A DNA stretch of 64,000 nucleotides from Flavobacterium potami (GTDB lineage: Bacteria > Bacteroidota > Bacteroidia > Flavobacteriales > Flavobacteriaceae), in the NCBI RefSeq assembly GCF_020026915.1, contig NZ_JAINUY010000010.1, positions 1 to 64,000 on the forward strand. The letters are read 5' to 3'. How positions within the stretch are numbered: the stretch's first letter is position 1; each line of letters begins with the position of its first letter. Under the pieces are notes generated by a model, which was given only the letters and a program-made list of their open reading frames with translations, was not told the origin of the DNA and ran no database searches. The position numbers and the translations under genes are program-made. Positions 1 to 9,800 of this stretch are shown here, in pieces.

Positions 1-206
1 CAAACACTTTTTTCAATCTTTTTTCGATGTTTTTCTTAACTCACTGGTAACGCCATCTTTACAATTCAAATATTTTTCATTACTTGTGCGGTTTTTCCTC
101 GTTTGTTTCGCTTTTCCTTGTTTTTCGCATGTTTGGGATTGTCTCTTTTGAGGGGGGGTCAGGTTTTGGGGATGTTTTTTGACGAAAATTTAAGGTAACT
201 AAATGC

Positions 207-250
207 ACTTTGCGCCGTTTTTAATCCCGCAAAGACGCTAAGACGCCGAG
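207..250. repeat. Partial CGCAAAG-type intergenic repeat
   Basis: CTTTGCG at 208-214 and CGCAAAG at 228-234 form an imperfect hairpin, followed by ACGCTAAGACG. The words match the arms of the two full-length hairpin repeats at 21697-21814 and 25738-25867. I infer a degenerate third copy of that family. Confidence 0.5.
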
Positions 251-280
251 TTTTTTACTTCCGCTTCTTCTGGAAACGGA

Positions 281-366
281 TCCCCTAGCCCCGATAGGAG
301 CGGAAATCCTTTTTATGGCGGGGTTCGCCATAAAAAGATTGGAGCGCATAGCGGGAAACAGCTCCT
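281..366. repeat. Structured intergenic element with 12-bp perfect hairpin
   Basis: A perfect 12-bp stem (CTTTTTATGGCG at 309-320 against CGCCATAAAAAG at 326-337) with a 5-base loop sits inside weaker outer pairing between the CCCCG of AGCCCCGATAG and the GCGGG of CATAGCGGGAAACAGCT. From memory, elements with this AGCCCCGATAG ... ATAGCGGG frame are widespread in flavobacterial genomes. Its function is unknown to me. Confidence 0.55.
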
Positions 367-394
367 TATTATTATTCAAATTAAAATTCTCAAT

Positions 395-420
395 GGGCTT
401 CGACTCCGCTCAGCCTGACA
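395..420. repeat. Short flavobacterial intergenic repeat
   Basis: The word GGCTTCGACTCCGCTCAGCC is far more GC-rich than its surroundings. It resembles a short dispersed repeat (TGAGCGGAGTCGAAGCC on the other strand) that I recall from many Flavobacteriia. No second copy is seen in this window. Confidence 0.45.
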
Positions 421-454
421 AACTATACCTATATACTATATATGTATGAAAAAC

Positions 455-489
455 AAAACCCGACAGGTTTTTAAAAACTGTCGGGTTTT
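455..489 (-). terminator. Intrinsic terminator after DUF4294 gene
   Basis: AAAACCCGACAG (455-466) pairs with CTGTCGGGTTTT (478-489). The near-palindromic interior and the T-run on the minus strand place it just downstream of the leftward gene ending at 512. Confidence 0.85.
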
Positions 490-511
490 ATACTATTATA
501 TATAGGTAGCG

Positions 512-1195
512 TTATTTCTTATTTAATTCTTTTGCCCTTTCTTGCCATTTGGCTGACAAATCATCATAATTAATGGGAGTTGCCGGTTTTTGATTTATTA
601 ATCGGCCAGATTCAAATGCACGGAGTAATATTGTTTCTATTAAATAATCCTCATTTACATCATAAGGCTTATACTCTGTTTTCAAACTAATGTCAAACAA
701 ATTTGCGGTTGTATTGGAAACAAAGGCTTTGAATCCGCTTTTTAGGGTCTTAATTAGTTCGTACGTTGTAATTCCGGTTTGACGATGAATAAGCTTAACC
801 AAAATCTGGCCTTGTTTTCGGGACAGTTTTTTCAGCCTTTCTTCAAATTCATTATTAAGATAGTCTTCAACAATTTTAAAATATTTCTTTTTTTCGCTTC
901 TCGTTTTTAAACGAGCCATTCCGTTGTTTAATGCTGTTAATCGTTCTGAAGCTAATTTAGCATAAGGATAAACTTTGTAAACTCTATTTTGAAGAATCTG
1001 AAATTGTTTCATTTCTTCTGCGCTTAATTTTTTCTCTTTAGAAATAATTATTTCAGGCAATTGAATAGTGTCATTTAATATAGAATCCTTTTCCGTTAAT
1101 ATATATCCCATTTGCTCACTCTCTTTCGGAGTAACCTGGGCACGACATGAAAGGGAAACAAATAGTATAAATAGAATAAAGCTGGTTAATCTCAT
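512..1195 (-). CDS. DUF4294 family secreted protein
   Basis: This gives a 227-aa protein of the Bacteroidota-specific DUF4294 family; its function is not known. The reading frame extends upstream to 1264, but I chose the Met at 1195 because it opens a typical signal peptide (MRLTSFILFILFVSLSCRAQ) and because a TAnnTTTG box at 1246-1253 lies inside the longer version. After the signal the protein is charged and helical, with a Lys/Arg/Glu-rich middle (YPYAKLASERLTALN, then a KxxKKYFK region), and ends in ELNKK. It is divergent from the M42 peptidase gene and is followed by a strong terminator at 455-489, so it is probably a single-gene unit. Confidence 0.8.
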   Translation of the reverse strand: MRLTSFILFILFVSLSCRAQVTPKESEQMGYILTEKDSILNDTIQLPEIIISKEKKLSAEEMKQFQILQNRVYKVYPYAKLASERLTALNNGMARLKTRSEKKKYFKIVEDYLNNEFEERLKKLSRKQGQILVKLIHRQTGITTYELIKTLKSGFKAFVSNTTANLFDISLKTEYKPYDVNEDYLIETILLRAFESGRLINQKPATPINYDDLSAKWQERAKELNKK

Positions 1196-1245
1196 CGAAT
1201 CATAATTTAAATGTAAAATTATATATTTATACACAACTCTAATAC

Positions 1246-1253
1246 CAAATTTA
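1246..1253 (-). promoter_or_regulatory. Bacteroidota -7 box (TAAATTTG)
   Basis: The minus strand reads TAAATTTG, an exact TAnnTTTG match, 51 bases upstream of the chosen DUF4294 start. No clear TTG -33 element is seen at the usual spacing. Confidence 0.5.
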
Positions 1254-1275
1254 TATTTTAGCAAAAAAATATTTT

Positions 1276-2364
1276 ATGAGCACAAAATCTATCTTAAAAG
1301 ATACTTCAATCGCTTTCTTGGAAAGCTACCTAAATAACGCCTCTCCGACTGGTTATGAAAGCGAAGGGCAAAAACTTTGGATGAACTATTTGAAACCTTA
1401 TGTTGATACATTTATTACTGATACTTACGGAACGGCAGTTGGGGTGATTAATCCTGATGCTCCTTATAAAGTTGTAATTGAAGGGCATGCAGACGAAATT
1501 TCGTGGTATGTAAATTACATTACAGAAGATGGTTTAATATATGTCATTCGAAATGGCGGATCTGATCATCAAATTGCACCTTCTAAAAGAGTTAATATCC
1601 ATACTAAAAACGGAATTGTTAAAGGAGTTTTTGGATGGCCAGCTATTCATACTCGTTTACGTGACAAGGAAGAGGTTCCTAAATTGAGCAATATCTTTAT
1701 AGATTTAGGGTGCGAGAATAAAGAGCAAGTTGAAGCATTAGGTGTTCATGTTGGCTGTGTGATTACATATCCTGATGAATTTATGATTTTGAACGAAAAT
1801 AAATTTGTATGTCGTGCAATTGATAACAGAATGGGCGGTTTTATGATTGCTGAAGTTGCACGATTATTAAAAGAAAACAACAAAACGCTTCCTTTTGGTT
1901 TATATATTGTAAATTCTGTTCAAGAAGAAATTGGTCTTCGCGGTGCCGAAATGATTGCACACAGAATTAAACCAAATGTTGCCATTGTTACCGATGTTTG
2001 CCACGACACTACAACTCCAATGATTGACAAGAAGGTTGAAGGTGACTTAAAAATGGGTAAAGGTCCAGTTATTGGTTATTCGCCAGCCATTCAGAATAAA
2101 TTACGCGATTTGATTGTTAATACTGCTCAGGAAAACAAAATTCCTTTTCAGAGACATGCAACTTCTCGTGCAACAGGTACAGATACCGATGCTTTTGCCT
2201 ACAGTAATGGTGGTGTGCCATCTGCTTTGATCTCTCTTCCTTTACGATATATGCATACAACTGTAGAAATGGTGCACAAGGAAGATGTTGAAAATGTTAT
2301 TCAGTTGATTTATGATTCGTTATTAAAAATCGAGAATAACGAAACATTCTCTTATTTCAATTAA
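1276..2364 (+). CDS. M42 family metallopeptidase (glutamyl aminopeptidase/FrvX-like)
   Basis: This is a cytoplasmic di-metal aminopeptidase of the M42 family, a set of large tetrahedral oligopeptidases. The metal and catalytic pattern is complete: His71/Asp73 in GHADE, the bridging Asp183 in RAIDNRMG, Glu217/Glu218 in QEEIGLRG, Asp240 in VTDVCHD, and His327 in MHTTVEM. The 362-aa length is normal for the family and there is no signal peptide. It starts 80 bases from the divergent DUF4294 start and ends 30 bases before the response regulator. It is probably housekeeping peptide turnover; substrate preference cannot be read from the sequence. Confidence 0.92.
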   Translation: MSTKSILKDTSIAFLESYLNNASPTGYESEGQKLWMNYLKPYVDTFITDTYGTAVGVINPDAPYKVVIEGHADEISWYVNYITEDGLIYVIRNGGSDHQIAPSKRVNIHTKNGIVKGVFGWPAIHTRLRDKEEVPKLSNIFIDLGCENKEQVEALGVHVGCVITYPDEFMILNENKFVCRAIDNRMGGFMIAEVARLLKENNKTLPFGLYIVNSVQEEIGLRGAEMIAHRIKPNVAIVTDVCHDTTTPMIDKKVEGDLKMGKGPVIGYSPAIQNKLRDLIVNTAQENKIPFQRHATSRATGTDTDAFAYSNGGVPSALISLPLRYMHTTVEMVHKEDVENVIQLIYDSLLKIENNETFSYFN

Positions 2365-2394
2365 AAACATACCACATACTAAATTCCCCCAAGA

Positions 2395-3075
2395 ATGAAA
2401 ATACTATTACTCGAAGATGATTTTACTTTGTCTAAAGAAATCTCGACATTCTTTTCTTCAAAGGAATTCGAGTGTACGCCATTTTATGATGGTACTTTTT
2501 TGCTGAAAAAGTATTTTCCATATGATTACGACTTAGTTATTCTTGATATCAATGTTCCTGGAATAAACGGAATCGAGGTTTGTAAAGCCATTCGGGAAAT
2601 TGACAAAAAAACACCTATTATTATGTTGACCGCTTTTAGCGAAATTGAAGACAAACTATCTTCTTTTGATAGCGGCGCCGATGATTATTTGGTAAAACCT
2701 TTTCATTTTGACGAATTGTATGCTCGCGTACAATCACTTTTAAGAAGAAAGGAAGTGCCTCAACAAATCGAAAATAAAATAATCGTTCAAGATTTGGAGA
2801 TATTTGAAGATGAAATGAAAGTTTTTAGGTCTGGTGAAGAAATAAAACTTACTCCAAAAGAATTTAAATTGATTCTTATACTTGCCCATGCCAAAGGAAA
2901 AGTATTGTCGAAACAATTTATTGCCGAAAAGCTCTGGGATTATCATATTGAAACCAATCAGAATACTATTGAGGTTTATATCAATTTTCTAAGAAAAAAA
3001 ATAGATAAAGACCATGAAACCAAACTTATTCGAACCAAAGTGGGTTACGGATATTATTTAAGCGATCAGGAATGA
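2395..3075 (+). CDS. OmpR-family response regulator
   Basis: The 226-aa regulator has an N-terminal receiver domain (residues 1-~120) with acidic pocket Glu7/Asp8/Asp9, phospho-acceptor Asp51 in VILDINVPG and Lys101 in DDYLVKPF. The C-terminal winged-helix DNA-binding domain (~130-226) ends in the usual VGYGYYL hairpin. Its stop overlaps the start of the sensor kinase (ATGA), so the pair is translationally coupled. With the pump genes immediately downstream, it resembles CusR/CopR-type regulators of metal export. I infer that it binds the direct repeats at 4438-4480. The inducing metal is not readable. Confidence 0.93.
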   Translation: MKILLLEDDFTLSKEISTFFSSKEFECTPFYDGTFLLKKYFPYDYDLVILDINVPGINGIEVCKAIREIDKKTPIIMLTAFSEIEDKLSSFDSGADDYLVKPFHFDELYARVQSLLRRKEVPQQIENKIIVQDLEIFEDEMKVFRSGEEIKLTPKEFKLILILAHAKGKVLSKQFIAEKLWDYHIETNQNTIEVYINFLRKKIDKDHETKLIRTKVGYGYYLSDQE

Positions 3076-4433
3076 CATTAAAAAATAGAATATCACTTTT
3101 AGTCAGTTTACTGTTTACCATTCTTTTTGGACTGGCATCAACAGTGATATTCATTTTATATTCTAATTATAGAAAAGAAGAATTTCGTGATCGTTTAGAA
3201 ATCAAAGCTTTATCTAACATCAAATTATTGGTCAATGTAAAACAGGTTGACAATCAGCTTTTGAAGATTATTGATCAAAATTCGATCAATAAATTATACG
3301 ATGAAAAGACTTTGGTTTTTGATTCGAATTACAAACTTATTTACAGCAGTATAGACGATGCTAAAATCAATTGGTCTGTTGATGATTTAAAATATCTAAA
3401 AAAAAACAAAACCTTTTTTAAGCAACAGGGAGATCACGAAGTCTATGGCGTTTTCTACGATACAAATTCGAAAGATTTTTATGCCTTGATTTCGGCTACT
3501 GACGATTACGGTAAAAAGAAATTATTATTCTTAAGGTACACTTTAGTTATATCGTACATCTTTTTTACTTGTTTATGCTGGGTAATTACTTCTCTTACGG
3601 TTCGAAAATTGATGAATCCGCTGAATGCTTTTCATCAAAAAATAAAAAATATAAACGAAAACAATCTCGATACCCGAATCGAATCGAAAAGCAGTAAAAA
3701 TGAGATTGATCTGATTGCAGATGAGTTTAATTTTATGATGGATAGGATTGAGATTTCCTATCAGAAACAAAAAGAGTTTACCGCCCACGCTTCTCATGAA
3801 TTAAGAACACCGCTTTCGCGAATGACATCTCAGATCGAAAATGCTGTCGCTGATCCAGATATTAAACAAAAAAACAAATCTTTCTTAAACGGAATTTTAG
3901 ATGATGTCAATCATTTGAGTGAACTAATTCATTCTCTTTTAATTCTCTCCAAAATTGACACTAAGAGAACTGAGAATCACGAAATCCAGCGAATTGATGA
4001 AATCTTATTTTCTTCTATCGAAAAAATAAATAAAGCTTTTCCTGATTTCATAATTCTTTTTGAAATTGAAGAAAGTGATGATCTTGACACAGCCTTAGAA
4101 ATACAAGGAAATAAAAATCTTTTAGAAATTGCATTTACCAATGTTCTAAAAAATGCTTGTGTCTATTCAGACAACAAACAGTCCAAAGTAAAAATAAGCA
4201 CCGATCATTATCATCTGATTGTATCGGTTTCTAATACCGGAAACACATTAAGTGAAGAAGAACAAAAGAACCTTTTTGAGCCATTTATGCGTGGAGAAAA
4301 CTCTAAAGGAACTTCTGGTTTTGGACTTGGATTAAGGATTGTCCAGAGAATCTTAACACTTCACAAAGCACACATAACTTACTCAAAACCAAATATTAAC
4401 ACGAATTTATTTCAGTTATTTTTTAATTTGTAA
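3072..4433 (+). CDS. Membrane sensor histidine kinase
   Basis: This 453-aa kinase is the partner of the preceding regulator, overlapping it by 4 bases. Two membrane segments (about residues 10-30 and 156-178) flank a periplasmic sensor loop of ~125 aa, followed by a HAMP-like linker. The phospho-acceptor is His242 in ASHELRTPLSRM. The ATPase domain carries an N box (FTNVLKNACVYS), a weak G1 region and a clear G2 box (GFGLGLRIVQRI). The periplasmic loop has no obvious His/Met/Cys metal cluster, so the signal could be metal, misfolding or another envelope cue. The gene ends just 4 bases before the phased repeats upstream of the efflux genes. Confidence 0.92.
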   Translation: MTLKNRISLLVSLLFTILFGLASTVIFILYSNYRKEEFRDRLEIKALSNIKLLVNVKQVDNQLLKIIDQNSINKLYDEKTLVFDSNYKLIYSSIDDAKINWSVDDLKYLKKNKTFFKQQGDHEVYGVFYDTNSKDFYALISATDDYGKKKLLFLRYTLVISYIFFTCLCWVITSLTVRKLMNPLNAFHQKIKNINENNLDTRIESKSSKNEIDLIADEFNFMMDRIEISYQKQKEFTAHASHELRTPLSRMTSQIENAVADPDIKQKNKSFLNGILDDVNHLSELIHSLLILSKIDTKRTENHEIQRIDEILFSSIEKINKAFPDFIILFEIEESDDLDTALEIQGNKNLLEIAFTNVLKNACVYSDNKQSKVKISTDHYHLIVSVSNTGNTLSEEEQKNLFEPFMRGENSKGTSGFGLGLRIVQRILTLHKAHITYSKPNINTNLFQLFFNL

Positions 4434-4437
4434 ACTT

Positions 4438-4480
4438 TTTTAAGCTATTTTTAAGGTAGATTTTAAGGTCTCTTAAAGCC
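4438..4480 (+). promoter_or_regulatory. Four phased direct repeats upstream of efflux operon
   Basis: TTTTAAGCT (4438), TTTTAAGGT (4449), TTTTAAGGT (4461) and TCTTAAAGC (4471) recur at 11, 12 and 10 bases, about one helical turn. They lie between the histidine-kinase stop and a -7-like CATATTTG at 4489-4496. Phased direct repeats are typical binding sites of OmpR-family dimers, so this is the likely operator for the regulator encoded upstream. Confidence 0.6.
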
Positions 4481-4517
4481 TGGTGATAGCATATTTGTAT
4501 AATCCAAAAGCAATACA

Positions 4518-5765
4518 ATGAAAAAGTTATTCGCACTGCTGTTATTTGCACTTCTTAATCAAGCTGCAATAGCTCAAAAAACAGTTACTCTCCAAGACTG
4601 TGAAAGCCAATTTTTAAAAAAGAACCTATTTTTACTAGCATCTCAATATAATATAGATGCATCAAAAGCTTTAACCATTCAGGCTCGTATTTGGGACAAC
4701 CCAACAATTTCTGCAGAATTGAATGCGTATAATCCGGAACGAGATAAATTTTTTGATATTGGTAAAGAAGGACAAAAAGCCTTTTCTATCGAGCAGTTAA
4801 TCTATCTTGGAGGTAAAAAACGAAACGAAGTGAAACTAGCTCAAGCTAATGAAAAATTAGCAGAGCTTCAATTCAACGATTTGTTGCGTACCTTAAAATT
4901 GCAGTTACGTAAAAGTTTTTACACCGTTTATTATAATTCCAAAAATCTGGAAAACACTGATAAACAATTGGGCCATATCGAGAATCTGATCAATTCCTAT
5001 TCTGTACAGGCTCAAAAAGGAAATATTCCACTTAAAGATGTTGTGCGTCTACAATCATTGTATCTGAACTTCAAAAATGAAAGATTAGAAGTTATAAATG
5101 ATAACATCGAAGAACAGGCCAATTTAAAACTATTAATGAATGAAACTGAAAATGTAATTCCAACAGTTAGTAGTGATGATTCTAATAAATATTTGAAAGT
5201 AATTGATTTCGACCTTAAAGGCTTTGAGGAGCAAGCAATTGCAAATCGTCCGGATTATTTGGCCAAGCAAAAAGAAATTGATGCCAACGAATTGAACGTA
5301 AAATGGCAAAAATCGCTTTCTGTACCCGACGTTACTTTTGGAGCAAATTACGATCAGCGTAGTGGTGCTTTTAATCGTGAAGCCAATGTTAGTGTTGGAA
5401 TTCCGTTGCCTCTTTGGAACAAAAACAAGGGAAATATCAAATATGCTCAAACTATTTTAGAACAATCTAAAATTGAGAAACAAAATTTTGAATTGCAGCT
5501 TCAAACCGAAATTACTTCTGCATGGACAAAATGGGATGAATCTAGACAAAACTATGCGGTTATAAAACCAACTGTAAATTCGGATTTTGAAGCAGTTTAT
5601 AATGGTATGCTAACCAACTTTCAAAAACGAAATGTAAGTCTTTTAGAATTTACCGATTTTATGGAAAGCTACAATCAGGCGATTATTCAGTTAAATGAAT
5701 TGAAGAAAAAAGTAGTAATCGCAGGCGAAGAATTAAACAGTACCATCAACAAAGATTTATTTTAA
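4518..5765 (+). CDS. TolC-family outer membrane efflux protein (CzcC-like)
   Basis: The 415-aa protein has a signal peptide (MKKLFALLLFALLNQAAIAQ) followed by two outer-membrane-efflux repeats rich in long amphipathic helices, as in TolC/CzcC/CusC. It would form the outer-membrane exit duct of the pump encoded by the next two genes. The helical hairpins are separated by a strand-rich segment with PDVTFGANYDQRSG and VSVGIPLPLW, the typical conserved spot of this family. The gene starts 84 bases after the kinase gene and is 12 bases from the adaptor, so it is first in the efflux operon. Confidence 0.9.
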   Translation: MKKLFALLLFALLNQAAIAQKTVTLQDCESQFLKKNLFLLASQYNIDASKALTIQARIWDNPTISAELNAYNPERDKFFDIGKEGQKAFSIEQLIYLGGKKRNEVKLAQANEKLAELQFNDLLRTLKLQLRKSFYTVYYNSKNLENTDKQLGHIENLINSYSVQAQKGNIPLKDVVRLQSLYLNFKNERLEVINDNIEEQANLKLLMNETENVIPTVSSDDSNKYLKVIDFDLKGFEEQAIANRPDYLAKQKEIDANELNVKWQKSLSVPDVTFGANYDQRSGAFNREANVSVGIPLPLWNKNKGNIKYAQTILEQSKIEKQNFELQLQTEITSAWTKWDESRQNYAVIKPTVNSDFEAVYNGMLTNFQKRNVSLLEFTDFMESYNQAIIQLNELKKKVVIAGEELNSTINKDLF

Positions 5766-5777
5766 AAAAATATAGCA

Positions 5778-6863
5778 ATGAAACATATATTATTCTTAGG
5801 GATCGCAATTGTAAGTTTATCTCTGACAAGCTGCAAAAAAGAAGTTGAAAATCCTGAAACAAATACGTCTTTTGTTTTAAGTAACGATATGCTCAAAACA
5901 ACTACAACGGCAAATGCAGAAATGTTGCCGTTAAAAAACGAGCTTAGTTTTTACGGAAAAATTACTGCTGACAATAATAAAATGATCGATGTTTATCCCT
6001 TAGTTGGTGGAAATGTAATGAAAGTTAATGTCGAACTTGGTGATTATGTAAAAAAAGGTCAAGTTTTAGCTACGATAAAAAGTACCGATGTTGCCGATTT
6101 CGAAAAACAATCCATAGATGCAAAGAGTGATTTGCTTGTTGCGAAAAATAATCTGAAGGTCGCTCAGGAATTATTTGACGGAAAATTAAACTCCGAAAGT
6201 GATGTACTTCAGGCAAAATCTGAAGTAAATAAAGCCCAGTCTCAATTGAGCAAAATTCAGGAAACGTACAAAATCTATAATATTAAAGCGGGATCTATTT
6301 ACGAAGTTACTGCGCCAATAAGCGGTTTTATCATCCAAAAAAGCATCAATCAGGATATGCTTTTACGTAATGACCGTTCTGAAAATATTTTTGACATTGC
6401 AGAAATCAGCGAAGTTTGGGCAATGGCCAATATTAACGAAATTGACATTAATAAAGTAAAATTAGGAACAAGCGCTGCTGTTACCACTTTAAGTTATCCG
6501 GACAAAACGTTTAACGGAAAAGTGGACAAAATCTACAATGTTATTGATCCTGAAACAAAAGCAATGCAGGCAAGAATTAAATTGAACAATCCTGATTATA
6601 TGCTTAAGCCTGATATGAATGCCAATATTAAATTGTCTTTTAATGAAAATCAATCTATGATAGCCGTACCTAGTAAAGCGATTGTGTTTGATAAAAGTAA
6701 AAACTTCGTGGTTGTTTTTAAAGATCGTAACAATATTGAAACCAGACAAGTTGAAGTTTACAGAGTTGTGGGCGATACTACTTACATCTCAAGTGGTCTG
6801 AAAGAAAACGAAAAAGTGATCACAAACAATCAGCTGTTTATTTATGGTGCTTTAAACAATTAA
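5778..6863 (+). CDS. HlyD/RND periplasmic adaptor lipoprotein (CzcB-like)
   Basis: The 361-aa membrane-fusion protein has a lipoprotein signal with Cys19 in the lipobox LTSC. The lipoyl half-motifs flank a coiled-coil hairpin (~105-170): VYPLVGGNVMKVNVELGDYVKKG before it and YEVTAPISGFIIQ after it. A beta-barrel and membrane-proximal domain follow. It links the inner-membrane pump to the TolC-like duct. There is no His-rich metal-binding tail. The gene is 12 bases from the upstream and 3 bases from the downstream gene, which indicates a tight operon. Confidence 0.92.
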   Translation: MKHILFLGIAIVSLSLTSCKKEVENPETNTSFVLSNDMLKTTTTANAEMLPLKNELSFYGKITADNNKMIDVYPLVGGNVMKVNVELGDYVKKGQVLATIKSTDVADFEKQSIDAKSDLLVAKNNLKVAQELFDGKLNSESDVLQAKSEVNKAQSQLSKIQETYKIYNIKAGSIYEVTAPISGFIIQKSINQDMLLRNDRSENIFDIAEISEVWAMANINEIDINKVKLGTSAAVTTLSYPDKTFNGKVDKIYNVIDPETKAMQARIKLNNPDYMLKPDMNANIKLSFNENQSMIAVPSKAIVFDKSKNFVVVFKDRNNIETRQVEVYRVVGDTTYISSGLKENEKVITNNQLFIYGALNN

Positions 6864-6866
6864 GAC

Positions 6867-9800
6867 ATGAACAAATTCATAAAAAATATCATTGCTTTTT
6901 CTTTAAAAAATAAAGCATTTACCTTCTTTTGGGTCGGATTATTGGCTGTTGCTGGATTTATTTCTTTCAAGAATATGCCTATTGACGCCTTTCCAGACGT
7001 GACTAATACGCAAATCATTATCATCACACAATGGAACGGAAAAAGTGCTGAAGAGGTAGAACGTTTCGTAACATCTCCGATTGAGATCTCGATGAACTCT
7101 GTTCAGAAAAAAACGAGTGTTCGAAGTATCACCATGTTTGGATTATCGGTAATCAAAATTATTTTTGACGATGGTGTCGATGATACTTTTGCTCGTTTTC
7201 AGGTAAACAATTTACTTAAAAACGTTTCGCTTCCTGATGATGTAGAGCCAGACGTTCAGCCACCTTACGGACCTACCGGTGAGATTTTTAGATATATTGT
7301 AAAAAGTAACAGTCGCGATAGTAGAGAATTATTGACATATCAAAACTGGGTAATTGACAAACAATTGCGTTCTCTTCCTGGTGTTGCAGATTTAAATGTT
7401 TTTGGAGGTCAAACCAAAACGTACGAAGTTGGGGTTGATCCTATCAAATTAGCCAAATATAACATTACGCCTTTGCAGGTTTACAATGCAGTAAATGCAG
7501 GAAACATAAATGTCGGTGGTGACGTTATTGAAAAAAACGGGCAAGCTTTTGTTGTTCGTGGAGTAGGTTTATTGCAATCCAAAGAAGATATTGGAAACAT
7601 TATTGTTGACGATGCTGGCGGAAATCCAATTTTGGTTAAAAATCTGGCAGAAGTTTATGAAAGTTCGATGCCGAGAGTTGGACAAACTGGTCTTGGAAAT
7701 AATGATGATGCCGTTGAAGGAATCGTTGTAATGCGAAAAGGCGAAAATCCACAGGAAACTTTGGCTTTAATTAAAGCAAAAATTAAAGACCTAAATGATA
7801 ATGTTCTTCCGAAAGATATCAAAATAGAAACTTTTTACGATCGTGACAATTTAATGAATTTCACGACCGAAACGGTAATGCACAATTTATTCGAAGGTAT
7901 AATTCTAGTAACTTGTGTTGTGTTTCTATTCATGGCCGATTGGCGAACTACATTTACAGTTTCTATTGTAATTCCGCTTTCTCTGCTATTTGCTTTTTTA
8001 TGTTTGAAAATGATGGGAATGAGCGCCAACTTACTGAGTTTAGGTGCAGTCGATTTCGGAATTATCATTGATGGTGCCGTGGTAATGGTAGAAGGACTCT
8101 TTGTAGTTCTGGATCATAGGGCGCATCAGTTGGGAATGGAGAAATTCAATAAAATTGCCAAAGGAAGTCTAATCAAGAAAACAGGAACAGAAATGGGTAA
8201 AGCCATCTTTTTCTCTAAATTGATTATTATTACGGCGTTGCTTCCAATTTTCTCTTTCCAGAAAGTAGAAGGAAAAATGTTCTCTCCCCTAGCCTTTACT
8301 TTAGGTTTCGCCTTACTTGGAGCATTAATTTTTACTTTGACATTAGTTCCGGTTCTTTCTCATATTTTATTAAACAAAAATGTAAAAGAAAAAAACAATC
8401 CGTTTGTGAATTTTTGGGATCGAATTGTATCAAAAGGATTTGCTTGGACGTTTAGACATAAAATTCAAACCCTAATTGCTTCTACTGGATTATTGGCAGC
8501 GGTTTTCTTTTCTGCCGGTTTCCTCGGAACAGAATTTTTACCACAATTGAATGAAGGTGCTTTATGGGTTACGGCAGAATTACCAATGAGTACTTCTCTT
8601 CCTGAAAGTGTAAAAACGGCAGCAATGATCAGAAAAGATCTAGAAACTTTTCCTGAAGTAAAGAAAGTTTTATCACAAACAGGTCGAAGTAATGACGGAA
8701 CCGATCCGAATGGTTTTGGATTTATTCAGCTTCAGGTTGATTTATTACCGAAAGCAGAATGGAAACGTAAAATCTCAATGGATGAATTGATCAATGAAAT
8801 GGATAACAAATTGAAAGTTCATCAGGGAATTACCTATAATTACTCACAACCCGTTATTGACAACGTTGCTGAATCTGTTGCCGGATTTAAAGCTTCAAAT
8901 GCCGTGAAAATTTATGGAGACGATTTAAACAAACTAGATGATCTCGCTAATAAAGTTTTAGCAGAAATTAAAAATATTCCAGGTATAAAAGATGCCGGAA
9001 TTCTTAGAAATGTGGGCCAACCTGAAATTAGTGTAGTTTTAGATCGAGAGAAAATGGCAGCTTATGGCGTTACTTTAAGCGATGCACAAGCGGTTTTAGA
9101 ATTAGCTTTTGGAGGAAAAACAGCAACTGAAAAATATGAAGACGAAAAGAAATTTGATGTTCGTGTACGTTTTTCTAAAGAATACAGAAAAGATGAAAAA
9201 GATTTAGAAGAAATTAAAGTGCCTACAATAAGTGGTGTAAAAATTCCTTTGAAAGAAATCTGCGATATTAAAACCATTACAGGACCAGCGTTCATTTATA
9301 GAGACAATACCAAGCGTTTTATTGGAGTAAAATTTTCTGTTCGTGACCGAGATTTAGGAAGTACAATCGCCGAGGCGCAAGCAAAAGTGAACAAATTGAA
9401 ACTTCCTGCAGGTTATACAACAGGCTGGACAGGAGAATTTGAAAATCAGGTTCGTGCAAGTGCACGTCTTGCTCAGGTTGTACCAATCAGTTTAATTGGA
9501 ATATTTGTACTATTATTTATTTTGTTTGGAAACTTTAAAGATTCTTTACTTGTTTTAGCCAATGTTCCTTTTGCCATAATTGGTGGAATTATCGCACTGC
9601 ATATTACGGGAATGAACTTCGGAATTTCGGCAGGTGTAGGTTTTATAGCCCTTTTAGGAATTTGTATTCAAAATGGAGTTATTCTAATATCAGAATTCCA
9701 TCATAACCTAAAGGCCAAGTTTACACTTGAGGAATCTATTTTTATGGGAGTAAAAGCAAGAACAAGAGCCGTGGTAATGACTGCTTTGATGGCTTCTATC

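Larger units (their letters stand above)
1..454. other. Gene-free repeat-rich spacer
   Basis: No convincing reading frame is visible on either strand. The first ~180 bases are strongly T-rich on the + strand. After that the stretch holds three recognisable intergenic elements: a partial CGCAAAG-type repeat, a long hairpin element and a short GC-richer repeat, each listed separately. It looks like a landing zone of small mobile or structural repeats rather than decayed coding sequence. Confidence 0.6.
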
